Translations under genes and position numbers: made by a program | DNA from: Dromiciops gliroides | Lineage: Eukaryota; Chordata; Mammalia; Microbiotheria; Microbiotheriidae | DNA length: 64,000 nt | Direction: 5' to 3' | NCBI RefSeq assembly: GCF_019393635.1 | Contig: NC_057861.1 | Span: 543,688,211 to 543,752,210, forward strand | In this document: one piece after another, positions 12,501 through 21,158 of the stretch | How positions within the stretch are numbered: the stretch's first letter is position 1 | Layout: every line of letters starts with the position of its first letter | The notes under the pieces: model-generated | Seen by the model: only the letters and a program-made list of their open reading frames with translations | Database searches by the model: none | Told to the model about the DNA's origin: nothing

Positions 12501-15500
12501 AACACTATATACAGTAACAGCAATACTGTATGATGAACACGATGATCTAATACCACTGATATGGCTAATATGGAACTATGTTCTGCATGACTGCACAATG
12601 TAAAATCTTTATCAAATTGCTTGCCTTCTCAAGGAGGGGGGAGGAGGGTAGAGAGAGGGAATTTGGGAACCAAAAATTTCTTAAATTATATGTTAAAAAC
12701 TGTTTTTACAGGTAAATGGAAAACATTTTTAATGGGATGGAAAAATATATATTTTTTCATCTATGTGTAATTAAAGTTCTAATTTTTAAAAAATGGTTCC
12801 AAGGGCAGCTGCATCATCCTTTGGGTAGGAGGGTAAAGAGGGAGTTTCTTATTTTCACATGGTAAGAACCCTTTAAGTTACAGATGACCTCTCAGACTAT
12901 GACTTTCCCATCAACCCTTCCCTGCCTTAGGTCTTCTCTACTTCTGTTCCTTCCCCTCACACACAGAGGACCTGAGCCCAACCTACAACTTCAGGGCTGA
13001 ACTTGTCCTCACCAGGCCCTCAGCACACAACCCAGAGCGAGCAGGGCCTCTGGGTCTCTGATGGCACTTAGAAAGTGCTTATGGCAAATAGCCCTCTACA
13101 CACCTTCAGAGAGAGACCTCAACAAGGGGAAAGAACATCTTGCAAGGTGTAATGGGCAACATGAACTCACTAACCAATTTTTCTTAAACATCTGTAAAAG
13201 AGCTTCGGATCCAACCCTTTTACTGAAACCAGTCTCTTCAAAGTCAGCCAACTATCTGCCAAAAATCTAATGACTCTTTTCTCAGTTCTTCTCCTTGCTG
13301 TCTCCTCAACACACACCAACCATTATACCTCCTTGAAACTCTGCCTCTCAGATACTCACAATGCTGCTCTAGTCTCCTCTATTCACTTTCTATGTCTTTA
13401 TCATTCCCTCTTCTCCCTTCTCCTACTCTCTAAATGGAACCAGCAGCACAGACTCTGTTATTGACTTACGTATCTTCCCCTCCAAACAGATTCTTCTTCC
13501 TAACCTTCCGCCCTCTGAAAATGTTGCACTGCCAATCTCTCAATGTGGACATCATATTTTGCCTCTTCTTTTCCCTGGACTCCATGATCCTGTTCTCTTG
13601 CTTCTTTTTCTATCTACCCTGTGCCTCCTCCATGTTTTATTCCCACCACCACCACCTCTGTGGTTCAGTGCTCTCTGCCTCCTTCAGATTCAGAACTGAT
13701 TTCTTCCATGTTAACAGGCTAACTATTAACAAATTTAATTACATTAACTCCGTGCTGGAAAATATTCATTGGCTCCCCAATGATAAAGTCCAAACTCCTT
13801 ATCCTGGCATGAAAGGCTTTCTACACTCCTGCTGGAATCTAGTTTTCAAGTCTTACATCCCATCACTTGCTAACACATAGAACTATGCTCCAACCCATGT
13901 CTCAAGTTCAAGAATGATGATGACGATAGCTAACATTTATATAATACCTACTATGTGCCAGGCACTCTGCTTTCAAGACTCAATTCAAATACTTTCTCCT
14001 TCCTGAAACTTTCCCTGGTCTCCACCTTCCCAGAAGTAGAAGCTTTGAACCTCAACAGCACTTTTATTACATTCTGCCTTGCGTTACACTCAGTAGGTAC
14101 ATCTCTCAACTCACTTATTAGATCATAAACTCTTTTGAAGTTAGAGATCATGCTTTAGTTACCTGTGTTCCCAAAGTGCATAGCAGGGTACCTGGTGCAT
14201 AAGGGTAACTAAATATTGCCCCATCCTAACATACCCTCTAAATTCATCAGCCTTCTCTTTTACTATCATTTATTTCTCTTTCTCAAGGGTCTGCTCCTTC
14301 CAATTTAATTCACATTTTCCAGCATAGTTGAGATTGTGCAAGGAGATGAAATAACCTTCCTGACAAAACCCAAGGAGTCCTATAAGCTCCCATCATGAGA
14401 ATTAACTTATAGAGACCCTAGTATTAGGAGCTAGAAATTCTTGCTAATACTATTTCCTCCCTAATCCCCAAGTCAGGGTCCTATCCTTAGGTCACTTTTT
14501 CCTTCTCCCCTTAATCCTCTTCTCCCAAATCTGGACCCTTCCTCTATATCCAACTTTAGCTTCCACTCTCCTCTCCAATTTCCTCCCCACCTTCCCAAGA
14601 TATAACCAAATGTTATAATCCTACTTTTTGTTGCTTTGGTTTAATCTTGGCTGACAGGTGAGGGATGTCATCGTAAGTCATCGAGGCTGGGCGGACAGGG
14701 TACTGTAAAAGAAAAGTACCAAATTCTGAGCTACCTCTCCAGTTCCATTCCTTGTCACCAAGCACCACCACCAACCCACCACCCCCAAACTACACTAAAA
14801 AACAGACTGGGGAAAACAGAAAACTCCTTGTGGCACTAAGAAAAAGGGAAAGCCAAGACAGAAAGAGACTTCTTCACCTCCCACCCTTCCCACTCACTAC
14901 CACCATCACAATCTAGAATCTTCGGCAGGGAAAGTTGAAAAGCAAATTATTTTGCAACGATCGGGAGAGGTCCCAGTGGTCTGTGAGGTAACATGGTGAA
15001 TCCTTTCATTGCTGCAAAGCCTTGTTTCTCTTCACCTTGGTTTACTTTCTTCCATACAATGGGTACATGTTTTCTGCATGACCAATGTATGGAACCTGCC
15101 CCTGGCCTAGGTCCAGAGAACTGCTATTCATTCACTGGGGCCCTTGTAGCCACTACTTCAATGGTGGCAGAATCAGATCCTGTGGCTTATAACCACCCTG
15201 ATTCACACATGAAGACCATTAAGGAAAATGAAAGAATTGACATCGGTTGGCACAAAATAAAGGAACCCAGAATGCCTTCCAACTTTTTTTAACCAGAGGG
15301 GTCTAGTTTTGGGGGAAAACATTGGGCTAGATATCAGAAAACTTGGGTTCTCACCTTGACAATGCCATGAACCAGCTGTATAACCTTGGGTAATAACACT
15401 TAATCTCTGTGAGTCTATTGTTTTTTTCATTTGCAAAATGGTGATATCAACCCTACCTACTTCATAAGGTTGTTGTGAGGATAAAGTGGAACAATGCATC

Positions 15501-16384
15501 AAAGTAGATGCACTAACTGATTTAAAGCATTAACTAACATTTTCAGTTCACCGCTTAGTTTCTCCAGTCTGGATGAGGTCTTACAAAGCCTATAATCTAA
15601 TAAACACACTACCCTACATGAAGCCAAAGGCAGAAGCCATCTTAGGACAACTGAATCCCAGGATGAGGAAACAAGAGTTATTTCCTAAAACATCACTCAA
15701 ATAGCAAGACAATGAGCTGCTACTTCCTGAACCTGTGGCTTACAGCCATCCCAAATAACAGGTTGAGCATTGGGAATCCAGAAGGGGAAGAAGAGAGAAA
15801 GGAAAAGAAGAAAGAGATGGTAAGAAGCAGCTTCCAGCACAGGTCCCCTTTATTTTAAGCATCCAATCCAGTCCCACTTCCACCTGTGAGGTCCAGCTAA
15901 ATAAAGCAAAGAGAGGGAGGTTTTTTGAGATCTGGTGGGCAAAGCCAAAGACTCAATTTTGTTTTATAAAATGAGAAAACAATAATAGCTTAGCCATCCA
16001 TCCACAAACACACAAACAAAAAAGAGCTTAAGATTTCAAAACTCCATGTGCTTTGAATAGTATAAAAATTATATTGGCTGGTGTATGATCACACTTTTAA
16101 GGCAACATTTTTTTGGTTTTCTTCCTCCTTGTAATTTTCAAAATTTCAACTCCTAAAATTACCTGAAATAGGTAGAGCTTCTCTGCAAGGCTTTTGGCCA
16201 GGTATACATCAATCTGAAGAGAGAAAGATAACAAAAGACTTTACCACTCAAGGATACTCAGAGACCAAACATGCATATGATGGTGATGGAGGAATTCATC
16301 TCCCACAAGAAGCAGGGAGGGATACTCCATGCACTGTGAACTATTTACCTCCTGTATGACTGGATCATTTTCTTCATTGGCCAT
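415..16384 (-). CDS. POLR3E: POLR3E, RNA polymerase III subunit RPC5 (15 coding exons, C-terminus outside window)
   Basis: RPC5 pairs with RPC4 (POLR3D) to form a TFIIF-like heterodimer on nuclear RNA polymerase III, which makes tRNA, 5S rRNA and U6 (family knowledge). Fifteen minus-strand exons join in phase: 36, 51, 78, 116, 83, 108, 50, 120, 86, 45, 92, 121, 82, 60 and 158 bp, about 428 codons. The protein starts MANEENDPVIQE and closely follows human RPC5 from memory, for example in YYGLRDSRSEHERQYLLC and LEHMAVVRINKGWEF. Human RPC5 is about 708 residues, so the acidic stretch and C-terminal winged-helix part lie beyond position 1. The start codon has A at -3 and G at +4. EEF2K lies upstream in the same orientation, as in human 16p12. 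Identification is very secure; the exon edges rest on splice motifs and phase, not on transcripts. Confidence 0.97.
845..955 (+). repeat. MIR-like SINE fragment (3' half)
   Basis: Contains the MIR core and 3' motifs: a CTCAGTTTCC-like segment, a degenerate AAATTAGGGATAAT, and the tail with GTGCTTTACAAACC. Strongly diverged. Confidence 0.5.
1184..1243 (-). CDS. POLR3E: POLR3E coding exon 14
   Basis: 60 bp, phase 0 to 0, encoding MWKFTQSRWVVRKEVATVTK, identical to human RPC5 as remembered. Acceptor CTCCAG, donor GTAAGTG. Confidence 0.95.
1723..1866 (-). repeat. tRNA-derived marsupial SINE (WSINE1/MAR1 type)
   Basis: Antisense copy. The family reads on its own plus strand GGGGCAGCTAGGTGGCGCAG, then a GGATAAAGCACCGGCCCTGG-like segment, then a conserved 3' region with CTAGCTGTGTGACCCTGGGC and an A-tail. 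It has a Pol III A box (TGGCGCAGTGG) and B box (AGTTCAAATCC). This copy is mostly subtype A (see findings). Confidence 0.93.
1995..2076 (-). CDS. POLR3E: POLR3E coding exon 13
   Basis: 82 bp encoding DILYPKDSSSPHSGVPAEVL through CRGRDFV. It completes a split Ser codon from the previous exon and ends in phase 0. Acceptor TTGGCAG, donor GTAAGTAAC. Confidence 0.95.
2553..2673 (-). CDS. POLR3E: POLR3E coding exon 12
   Basis: 121 bp encoding KVMPFANLMSLLGLGTDSTS then VLRCIQQVAMLVQGNWVVK. It begins inside a Val codon and ends with AG of a Ser codon. Donor GTATGTG, acceptor TCTCAG. Confidence 0.95.
3136..3227 (-). CDS. POLR3E: POLR3E coding exon 11
   Basis: 92 bp encoding EKPVAPSNVLSMAQLRTL through PLADQIKILMKN. 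The phase-correct donor is the unusual G|GTTCGTG. A CAG/AG choice at the acceptor exists, and only the upstream CAG keeps the frame. Confidence 0.92.
3349..3393 (-). CDS. POLR3E: POLR3E coding exon 10
   Basis: 45 bp encoding EYLMMLMPPNIEEE with split codons at both ends. Acceptor TTCACAG, donor GTGAGTAC. Human has PPSQEEEKD here, so this is a small variable spot. Confidence 0.93.
4022..4363 (+). mobile_element. 5'-truncated L1 3' end with A-tail, inserted in another L1
   Basis: About 340 bp of 3'UTR sequence ending in an A-run, matching the 3' end at 9,480-9,750. It is flanked by similar sequences AGAAAACCAGGGATCA (4007) and AGAAAAGCCAGGGATCA (about 4366), which look like a target-site duplication. 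Confidence 0.75.
4762..4911 (+). repeat. tRNA-derived marsupial SINE, subtype A
   Basis: Full-length sense copy with head, A and B boxes, conserved 3' part and an A-rich tail. It lies inside the L1 5' fragment. Confidence 0.95.
5311..5396 (-). CDS. POLR3E: POLR3E coding exon 9
   Basis: 86 bp encoding DSRSEHERQYLLCQGPGI through SENTELIKSP, ending with AG of a Ser codon. Acceptor CCATAG, donor GTGAGAATG. Confidence 0.95.
5790..6275 (+). repeat. possible L2 LINE fragment
   Basis: Plus-strand text resembles the L2 3' region (CAGCCTCC, GGAAGCAGGGACCATG, then TTTGTATCCCCAGTACTTAG near 6217). Heavily diverged, so the extent is approximate. Confidence 0.4.
6682..6838 (-). repeat. MIR-like SINE, antisense
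   Basis: Reverse MIR signature: TTTTACAGATGAAGAGGCTA, then GGTTAAGTGACTTTCCTAAG. It lies immediately left of the SINE at 6,877. Confidence 0.7.
6877..7028 (-). repeat. tRNA-derived marsupial SINE, subtype B
   Basis: Full-length antisense copy from its T-run to the terminal GCTGTCCCC. It carries GAGTC, TTAAC and AATTGCC diagnostic states. Confidence 0.94.
7240..7359 (-). CDS. POLR3E: POLR3E coding exon 8
   Basis: 120 bp, phase 0 to 0, encoding VRFSRPESEQARQRRVQSYE then FLQKKHAEEPWVHLHYYGLR. Identical to human as remembered, so strongly constrained. Acceptor GTCACAG, donor GTGAGGAT. Confidence 0.96.
7705..7858 (-). mobile_element. short non-autonomous DNA-transposon-like element
   Basis: Shares the motifs GACCCC...CATATGGGG and a terminal CAGTTTAAGAAG with the copy at 18,866-19,016 in the opposite orientation. 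The ends look like inverted repeats. Family name not certain. Confidence 0.55.
7890..8030 (+). repeat. MIR-like SINE fragment
   Basis: Sense MIR-like core: GGGTAAATCAGTTTTCTCAT, then a TTAAACTAGATAA 3' segment. Confidence 0.5.
8105..8225 (-). repeat. MIR-like SINE fragment
   Basis: Antisense motif GTCCTCATGAAAACCCTGTG followed by a degenerate gradient of MIR 3' sequence. Confidence 0.45.
8413..8632 (-). mobile_element. hAT-like non-autonomous DNA transposon
   Basis: Ends CAGAGGTTTTTAACC and GGTTAAGAAGCCCTG form degenerate inverted repeats. The inside shares sequence with 31,925-32,115 in the opposite orientation (a CAGTCTGATGAA-type stretch). Confidence 0.6.
8873..8922 (-). CDS. POLR3E: POLR3E coding exon 7
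   Basis: 50 bp finishing an Ala codon, then GDSSQDEAEEDIKQIT, ending in phase 0. Acceptor TTTGCAG, donor GTACATC. Acidic linker region. Confidence 0.94.
9195..9755 (+). mobile_element. 5'-truncated L1 LINE, ORF2 C-terminus plus 3'UTR
   Basis: Translates to the L1 ORF2 C-terminal pattern, including VGEWLNKHMIVMAYYCAIRN and SEVSRTRR, the marsupial equivalent of the placental EWIKKMWY...MEYYSAIR block. It is followed by 3'UTR and an A-rich end. Antisense to POLR3E. Confidence 0.8.
9985..10225 (-). repeat. MIR-like SINE, antisense
   Basis: Near full-length: CTTTACAAACTTTATCTCAC, CATTTTACAGATGAAGAAAT, GGGTTAAGTGAC, then a CAGGTCTTCTTGACTCC end. Confidence 0.75.
10457..10564 (-). CDS. POLR3E: POLR3E coding exon 6
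   Basis: 108 bp encoding ELHLTPLHGILQLRPSFSY then LDKADAKHREREAANE. Acceptor CTGCCAG, donor GTGAGTG. A G-run and T-run lie about 15-40 bp into the following intron (10,418-10,438 on the plus strand). Confidence 0.96.
11200..11350 (+). repeat. tRNA-derived marsupial SINE, subtype B, with target-site duplication
   Basis: Full-length sense copy flanked by AAAAAGCTTTTATGGG at 11,184-11,199 and 11,346-11,361. The A-tail overlaps the second copy. Confidence 0.96.
11459..11541 (-). CDS. POLR3E: POLR3E coding exon 5
   Basis: 83 bp encoding KLMDKQTFCSSQTTSNTSRY then AAALYRK. It completes a Thr codon (human has Ser) and ends with G of Gly. Acceptor TTTCCAG, donor GTGATTGG. Confidence 0.95.
11670..11870 (-). 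repeat. MIR-like SINE, antisense
   Basis: Shows TCATTTGGTCCTCACAACAA, TTATTTTACAGATGAGAAAG and a 5' end with GTCAGAGGCAGGAC. Confidence 0.75.
12038..12153 (-). CDS. POLR3E: POLR3E coding exon 4
   Basis: 116 bp encoding VELEMAIDTMNPNYCRSKGE, then QIALNVDGTCTDETSTYS plus AC. The donor is AC|GTGGGTCC, which joins to GAAGCTG in frame. The acceptor TGCCTGCAG has almost no pyrimidine tract, and an L1 starts 38 bp upstream of the exon. Confidence 0.94.
12192..12791 (+). mobile_element. 5'-truncated L1 LINE with target-site duplication
   Basis: ORF2 C-terminus (LWYRIVMKYYCAII, then LMQSEVSRTRKTLYTVTAIL) and 3'UTR. The copies of AATGGTTCCAAGG at 12,179-12,191 and 12,792-12,804 flank it. A GA-repeat lies at about 12,298-12,315. 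Antisense to POLR3E. Confidence 0.92.
13250..14215 (+). repeat. L2 LINE 3' part
   Basis: Diverged L2: TTGGCTCCCCAATGATAAAG, CTTATCCTGGCATGAAAGGC, then an end with CATAGCAGGGTACCTGGTGC. Sense orientation of the element, antisense to POLR3E. A MIR fragment (13,925-13,978) interrupts it. Confidence 0.7.
13925..13978 (-). repeat. MIR fragment
   Basis: Antisense MIR 3' end, GCTAACATTTATATAATACC then CTATGTGCCAGGCACT. Confidence 0.6.
14216..14624. other. POLR3E intron, no clear feature
   Basis: C/T-rich plus-strand sequence with no recognisable exon or young repeat. The donor of the 14,625-14,702 exon lies at its right edge. Confidence 0.5.
14625..14702 (-). CDS. POLR3E: POLR3E coding exon 3
   Basis: 78 bp, phase 0 to 0, encoding YPVRPASMTYDDIPHLSAKI then KPKQQK, as in human. 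Acceptor CTTTTACAG, donor GTAGGATT. Confidence 0.96.
15325..15530 (+). repeat. MIR-like SINE
   Basis: Sense copy: CAGCTGTATAACCTTGGGTA, TTGCAAAATGGTGATATCAA, AAGGTTGTTGTGAGGATAAA. Antisense to POLR3E. Confidence 0.7.
16163..16213 (-). CDS. POLR3E: POLR3E coding exon 2
   Basis: 51 bp, phase 0 to 0, encoding IDVYLAKSLAEKLYLFQ, identical to human as remembered. Acceptor CTCTTCAG, donor GTAATTTT. Confidence 0.96.
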
Positions 16385-16427
16385 ACTAGGATGGGCAAAC
16401 AAAAGCCAGTCCTTCTGGGGGCACAAA
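16349..16427 (-). CDS. POLR3E: POLR3E start-codon exon (coding part 16,349-16,384)
   Basis: 79-bp exon with a 43-bp 5'UTR and the first 12 codons, MANEENDPVIQE. The ATG at 16,384-16,382 sits in CCTAGTATGG. Acceptor TTTCCAG, donor GTAAATAG. Confidence 0.95.
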
Positions 16428-16624
16428 CTGGAAAGAGAGGGGAAAGAAAGGGGGAAATTGTTTAGCTTTAGGCAGAACTCAAGTTCTCCTTCCTACTCAC
16501 TTAGGCTTGACCAAGTCAAACCAATAAATGATTATGAAGCTCTGCTATGTATCAGAACTGTGCTGGAGGTGTGAGAGGGAGTGGTGAAGAGATACTACAA
16601 TACTATCTTTGCCCTTAAATAGCT

Positions 16625-17130
16625 AGCTAGGGGCACAAAAATCAATCCACAAGTATTGATTAATCCCCGAGGTGGCAAGCACAAAAATGAAATAGCGCTT
16701 ACTCTCAAAGAGCTCACATTCTTTCAAAGGAAACCACATGTATGCATATTAAGTAAATACAAAATACATACAAGGTAAACACAAACTAATTGGGCAGAGA
16801 GGGAGTAACAGAGATGGTGAAAGGCCTCACGTAAGAGGTAGTACCTGAGCTGAGCTTTAAAGGAACTAGGACTACTAAGAGGTGAGACGAAAATTAAGTG
16901 CATTCTAGGTACAGGAGACATACTGCACAAGGTACAAAGCTAGGAGACAGAGTGTCACATGTGAGGAAAAGGAACTGAGACAGGAGATGGAATATTGTGC
17001 ATGAAGAATATACAATACAGAAAGTAAACTAGACTGTAAACAGAGGGCTTTAATTCTATTTAATCCAAAAGATGATTGAGAAGTAGAGGAATTTCTTGAA
17101 CAGGAAAGATTCGTACATCAGATCTGTGCA
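16625..17130 (+). repeat. old LINE 3'-end-like repeat, family not named
   Basis: Resembles the copies at 25,205, 29,262 and 32,795: a tract like CTCAAAGAGCTCACATTCTT, then TGAGCTGAGCTTTAAAGGAA, then GTGCATTCTAGGTACAGGAG. Diverged. Confidence 0.45.
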
Positions 17131-17134
17131 TTAG

Positions 17135-17610
17135 GGAGATTAGCTTGATGAATTAAAAAGGCCCCATTTACATCAAAATATTCCTAAGCAACACTTTTTT
17201 ATAATGCCAAAAGGACTAGTAGTAGAGGCCCACTAAGTAGAGAATGGCTAAGCAAATTGTGGCAAGAGAAATGTCATGGGATATAACTGCGCCATAAGAA
17301 ATTATGAATGTGAAGAATTCAGAAGAATGGAAAGGTTTATATGAATAGATGCAAGGTGAAGAAAGCAGGACTGGAAAAACAAACATTATGACTACAACAT
17401 AAATGGAACAAAATTAAATTGAATGCTGTGTAAACATAATAACGAAAGAAAATCTCAAAGAAGAATGCATATATTGTCAGATTTTTTGTTTAGTTTTGCT
17501 AAATTGCTTCTTTCTCCTTTCCGTTTTTTTACTCTTACAAACTCACGGGGGGGGGGGGGGGTAGAGGGGCATATTTAGAAATGAAAGTAATAAAAACAAA
17601 CCCAAAGATA
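17135..17610 (+). mobile_element. old L1 LINE 3' end
   Basis: Degenerate ORF2 C-terminal block (GAGAATGGCTAAGCAAATTG, GCCATAAGAAATTATGAATG) and 3'UTR ending with a G-run at 17,547-17,562 and A-rich sequence. Antisense to POLR3E. Confidence 0.65.
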
Positions 17611-17679
17611 TCAACATTTTTTAAAAAGAGGACCATCATTTTGACAGTTGCTTAGAGGATGGATTGGAGAAGAGACAAG

Positions 17680-17772
17680 ATGTATATATATATATGTATA
17701 TATGTGTATGTGTGTGTGTACATATATATGTATGTATATGTGTATGTTTGTGCGTGTGTATGTGTGTGTATA
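17680..17772. repeat. TA/TG microsatellite
   Basis: Alternating TATATATG and TGTGTGTA units over about 90 bp. A 123-residue open frame across it is low-complexity and is not a gene. Confidence 0.9.
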
Positions 17773-18044
17773 ACTTCCACCTATACAAGGTCAAGCCCAA
17801 ATGCTTCATTATCTCCCTGAAGTCTTTTGATTGTTTCCCAGCTGGAAATTATCTCCCCCTAAAATGTACTTGTCCTAGTTTAGTATTTCTATTAAAGTCC
17901 TGCTACTCTAGCACCTTGTTATGTCACGAACACCACTCTGAGATTTCAAAGGCTGTAGCAGCTAATCATAAACTCTGGAAGGTCCTACTACACTGGACAG
18001 GTTGTGAGTGCAGATGCAGTCAGTCTGTCATGTGATAAACAGGC

Positions 18045-18290
18045 TAGCTACCCTTTGATGCAAAGAGCCCATTACTAGGCATGACAGCTCAAGGATACCA
18101 AAGACACAAAGATCATATATACACCAAAATACTCATTATGGTATTTTTGTGTTAATAGAAAACTGAGTGTGAATTAATGAGGGAATTTTGAACAAACTGT
18201 GGTATATGAATTCAATGGACTTGTTCTGCATCAGACCAAATTATAAATATAACAAATTCAGAGAAACACAAGAAGGGAAGACAATACAAA
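18045..18290 (+). mobile_element. old L1 LINE ORF2 3' fragment
   Basis: L1-like order: CCCTTTGATGCAAAGAGCCC, TTACTAGGCATGACAGCTCA, GAACAAACTGTGGTATATGA. Confidence 0.55.
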
Positions 18291-18374
18291 GCAATTATCC
18301 CCCTTGAATCATCTTCAAAAAGTCTTCAAATCATCACTCTGATAAGGATCTAATATCCAAGATATACAGGGAAC

Positions 18375-18690
18375 ACTGGCCATTCTTCATGCCTAGAATG
18401 CACTTGTCTCTCCACCTCTCTGCCTCACAGACTCCCTCTCTTCTTTTGAAATGCAACTCAAGAACCAACTGCCAAATGAAACCTTTTCCGGATCCTCTCA
18501 ACTATTAGTGTTCTACCTCCCAAACTACCTTCTATTTAACTACTTTGTATTTATTCTGTTTATATTTATACAGTATACACATGAGTTTACTTGTGGTTTC
18601 CTCTTCAGAGTAAAGATTGTTTCTTTCTTTGTATTCCTATCTCCAGTAAGCGGTACATAGTAGGCATTTAACAAACTGCTTGTTTTCAAA
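18375..18690 (+). repeat. L2 LINE 3' end
   Basis: Ends with TTTGTATTCCTATCTCCAGT then GGTACATAGTAGGCATTTAA, the L2 terminus. Confidence 0.65.
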
Positions 18691-19437
18691 AGAAAAATCA
18701 CAAATTATTTACTACCATATTAAGGATTTCTCTAAACTACTAATATTAAGAGAAGTACAAATCAAAACAATCCTAAGATTTCACATTATGCCCAGCAAAT
18801 TGGCAAAGGTGACAAAAGATGAAAACGGTGAGAGAGGCTGTGCAAATCCAAGTACACTAGTATCTAACTTCTTAAACTGTGGGTCTTGACCCCATATGGG
18901 GTTATGTAACTGAATGTGGGGATTGTGAAAAATTGGGCAACTGTAAAAGGTTTTGTATACCTATTTTATACACTTATATACCCAGGGTTCTGAGTAGAAA
19001 AAGTTTAAGAAGGCCTGTACTAATAATATATGGCTATGCTACAAATTGTTTCAACCATTCCAAGAAGCAATCTGAAACCATGCAAATAAAATGACTAAAA
19101 TGCTCATACCCTTTGACACAGAGAATCCACTCCTAAAGCATATACCCAAAGGAGGTAGCTGACAAAAAAGTTCCATGTACTCCAAAATATTTACAGAAGC
19201 ATTTTTTTTGTGTGATAACAAAGAACTGAAACTAAGTAGGTGCCCATCAATGAGTGGTAATTAAACAAATTATTATACACTAATGTAATGGAATATTACT
19301 GTGTTGTAAGAAACAAGCATGATGAAAAGAAGCCCAGAAAGCCTTAAGTGAACTGATACAGAATGAAGTGAGCAGAGCCAGGAAAACAACATATATGGTT
19401 ACCACAACAACTATAAACGTAAAGAATTACTATCACA
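18690..19437 (+). mobile_element. old L1 LINE 3' part carrying a DNA element and abutting a SINE
   Basis: Contains CAGCAAATTGGCAAAGGTGA (the ORF2 'AKLTK' segment), CCCTTTGACACAGAGAATCC and GAATGAAGTGAGCAGAGCCA. The element at 18,866-19,016 splits it. Confidence 0.65.
18866..19016 (+). mobile_element. short non-autonomous DNA-transposon-like element
   Basis: Begins AACTTCTTAAACTGTGGGTC and ends AAAAAGTTTAAGAAGG, so the termini are inverted repeats. Same family as 7,705-7,858. No clear 8-bp target duplication seen. Confidence 0.6.
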
Positions 19438-19585
19438 GGGGCAGCTAGGTGGTGCAGTGGATAGAGCACCGGGCTTGGAGTCAGGAGGACCTGAGTTCAA
19501 ATCCGACTTCAGACACTTAACACTTACTAGCTGTGTGACCCTGGGCAAGTCACTTAACCCCAATTGCCTCACCAAAAAAAAAAAA
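19438..19585 (+). repeat. tRNA-derived marsupial SINE, subtype B, with target-site duplication
   Basis: Flanked by AGAATTACTATCACA at 19,423-19,437 and just after the A-tail at about 19,587-19,601. Inserted into the old L1. Confidence 0.96.
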
Positions 19586-19779
19586 AAGAATTACTATCAC
19601 AAAACAATGGCAACTGAACATTATGAAGTTATAATAACCAAGATATGAGAAGATATCTCTCCCTACTCCTCTGGGGTTGGGGAGCAAGGAAAGCTGCATA
19701 TAATGTCAAGAGTCTTTCTTGTGGTAATTTGCTGGTGTAAAAATGAAAGACAATAAAAATCAATTACTACCCACACCTC

Positions 19780-20500
19780 TTGCCAAAGATCTCACTGCTA
19801 GGCAAATGCTCCAAGGATGTCAATGATAAAAAGACAGCTCTCATAGCCACCAAAATATTTATAGAAGTCTTTGGTTTTTTTCCAGTAGCAAAGAACTAGA
19901 AACAAAGTAGATGCCCTTATTGAAGAAGAGCTAAAACAAGTTGTAGTATATGAATGTAATGGAACATTACTGCATTAGAAGAAACAATAAATAACAAGAA
20001 GCATAGAAATACTTATAGGGACTAATGCAAAATAATATAAACAGAACAAAGGAAAAAAATGTCAATGTAAAAGAGTGGCTGAAACTGAATGCTATGAAAT
20101 TATAACCAAACTTCACCCCACAAAACAGATGAGAATGAAGCCATCCTTCTTTGAGAAGGTGGAGGATGATAGGTATGGGGTATGAAGCCCTATGCATTGT
20201 GTCATACTTGGTTGACAAATTGGTTACTTTTGCTGGAACTATTTTTCCCTTCAATCTTGGCGTTGGATAAGAGTGAGGAAGTGCACCTCCCTCTTTTCTT
20301 TAGAAAAGTGGAAGACTAGAGGTGCAGAATATTGGGAATGCTGCCAGACATTTTTCCTGTGTCAGTTTTATTTAACATATTTTTTCAAAATTAAGAAGGA
20401 AGGCTCACTGGGTGGAGGGATAGAAAGGTATATATATTTGGAAATGGCTGTAATAGGGGATTTTGTTGTTGTTGTTGTTGTTTAAAGAAGGCTAGCTAAG
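19780..20500 (+). mobile_element. old L1 LINE 3' part
   Basis: CATAGCCACCAAAATATTTA, TAGTATATGAATGTAATGGA and a 3'UTR that differs from the copies at 9.2 and 12.2 kb, suggesting another subfamily. It ends near a GTT repeat (20,464-20,482). Confidence 0.55.
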
Positions 20501-20624
20501 TTAGGAGAGGTCCATCACCAGGATGACCACAAGATGATGAACTTTTTGGCTATATCAATTCAGAGGGGTTACAGATCTGCTGAGGTGGAGGGAGCACCCA
20601 CAGAGAAAAAATTAATAGCTCATC

Positions 20625-20775
20625 GAAGTATCTACATATAGGTCTCATCATCATCTATTGAAAAAGGAATGTAACTTCCTTGAGGACAGAGATCTTGTCT
20701 TTTTATTTTTAGTATCTCCCTCAGTGGCTAGGAGATAATTCTTCACAGCTGGCACTTAAGGAACGAATGAACTAC
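20625..20775 (+). repeat. L2 LINE 3' end fragment
   Basis: GTAACTTCCTTGAGGACAGA and GATCTTGTCTTTTTATTTTT match the L2 terminal segment. Confidence 0.5.
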
Positions 20776-20826
20776 AGAATACAAGACCAAATAAAATCAA
20801 GTGCACAATTGTATGATATACACACC

Positions 20827-20867
20827 ATATATATATATATATATATATATAGATATATAGATATAGG
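20827..20867. repeat. TA dinucleotide microsatellite
   Basis: TA run interrupted near its end by AGATATAGATATA. Confidence 0.9.
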
Positions 20868-21158
20868 CAGTAAAGTGCTCAAAAGGAAAGAAGGTATAAT
20901 GGAGACTTAGTGTTCAGTTGCCTACCTCTGCTCTTTTCTCCTTCTGGGATTTATGCTTGGATGTTTCTACCTTTCTCCTGCATAGTCACCTCAATGCACC
21001 ACCTCTGGGACTACTTTTCTAATCCATTTTCCATCCTAGCCAGGCAAACTTAAGTTTTCCCCCTTATTCAAAAGAAACAGGCCTTTCCCAGCCTCATGAA
21101 TACTGTCTCAAAGGGGATTTTAAAGAAACAGAGGAAGACCTGGAAAGCACATACCTAC

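Noticed and set aside
13434-13880. 148-residue plus-strand frame
   Set aside because: Overlaps an L2 3' fragment; Cys/Phe/Leu-rich from T/C-rich DNA; no splice context.
17664-18035. 123-residue plus-strand frame
   Set aside because: Its first third translates a TA/TG microsatellite, and the rest is old repeat.
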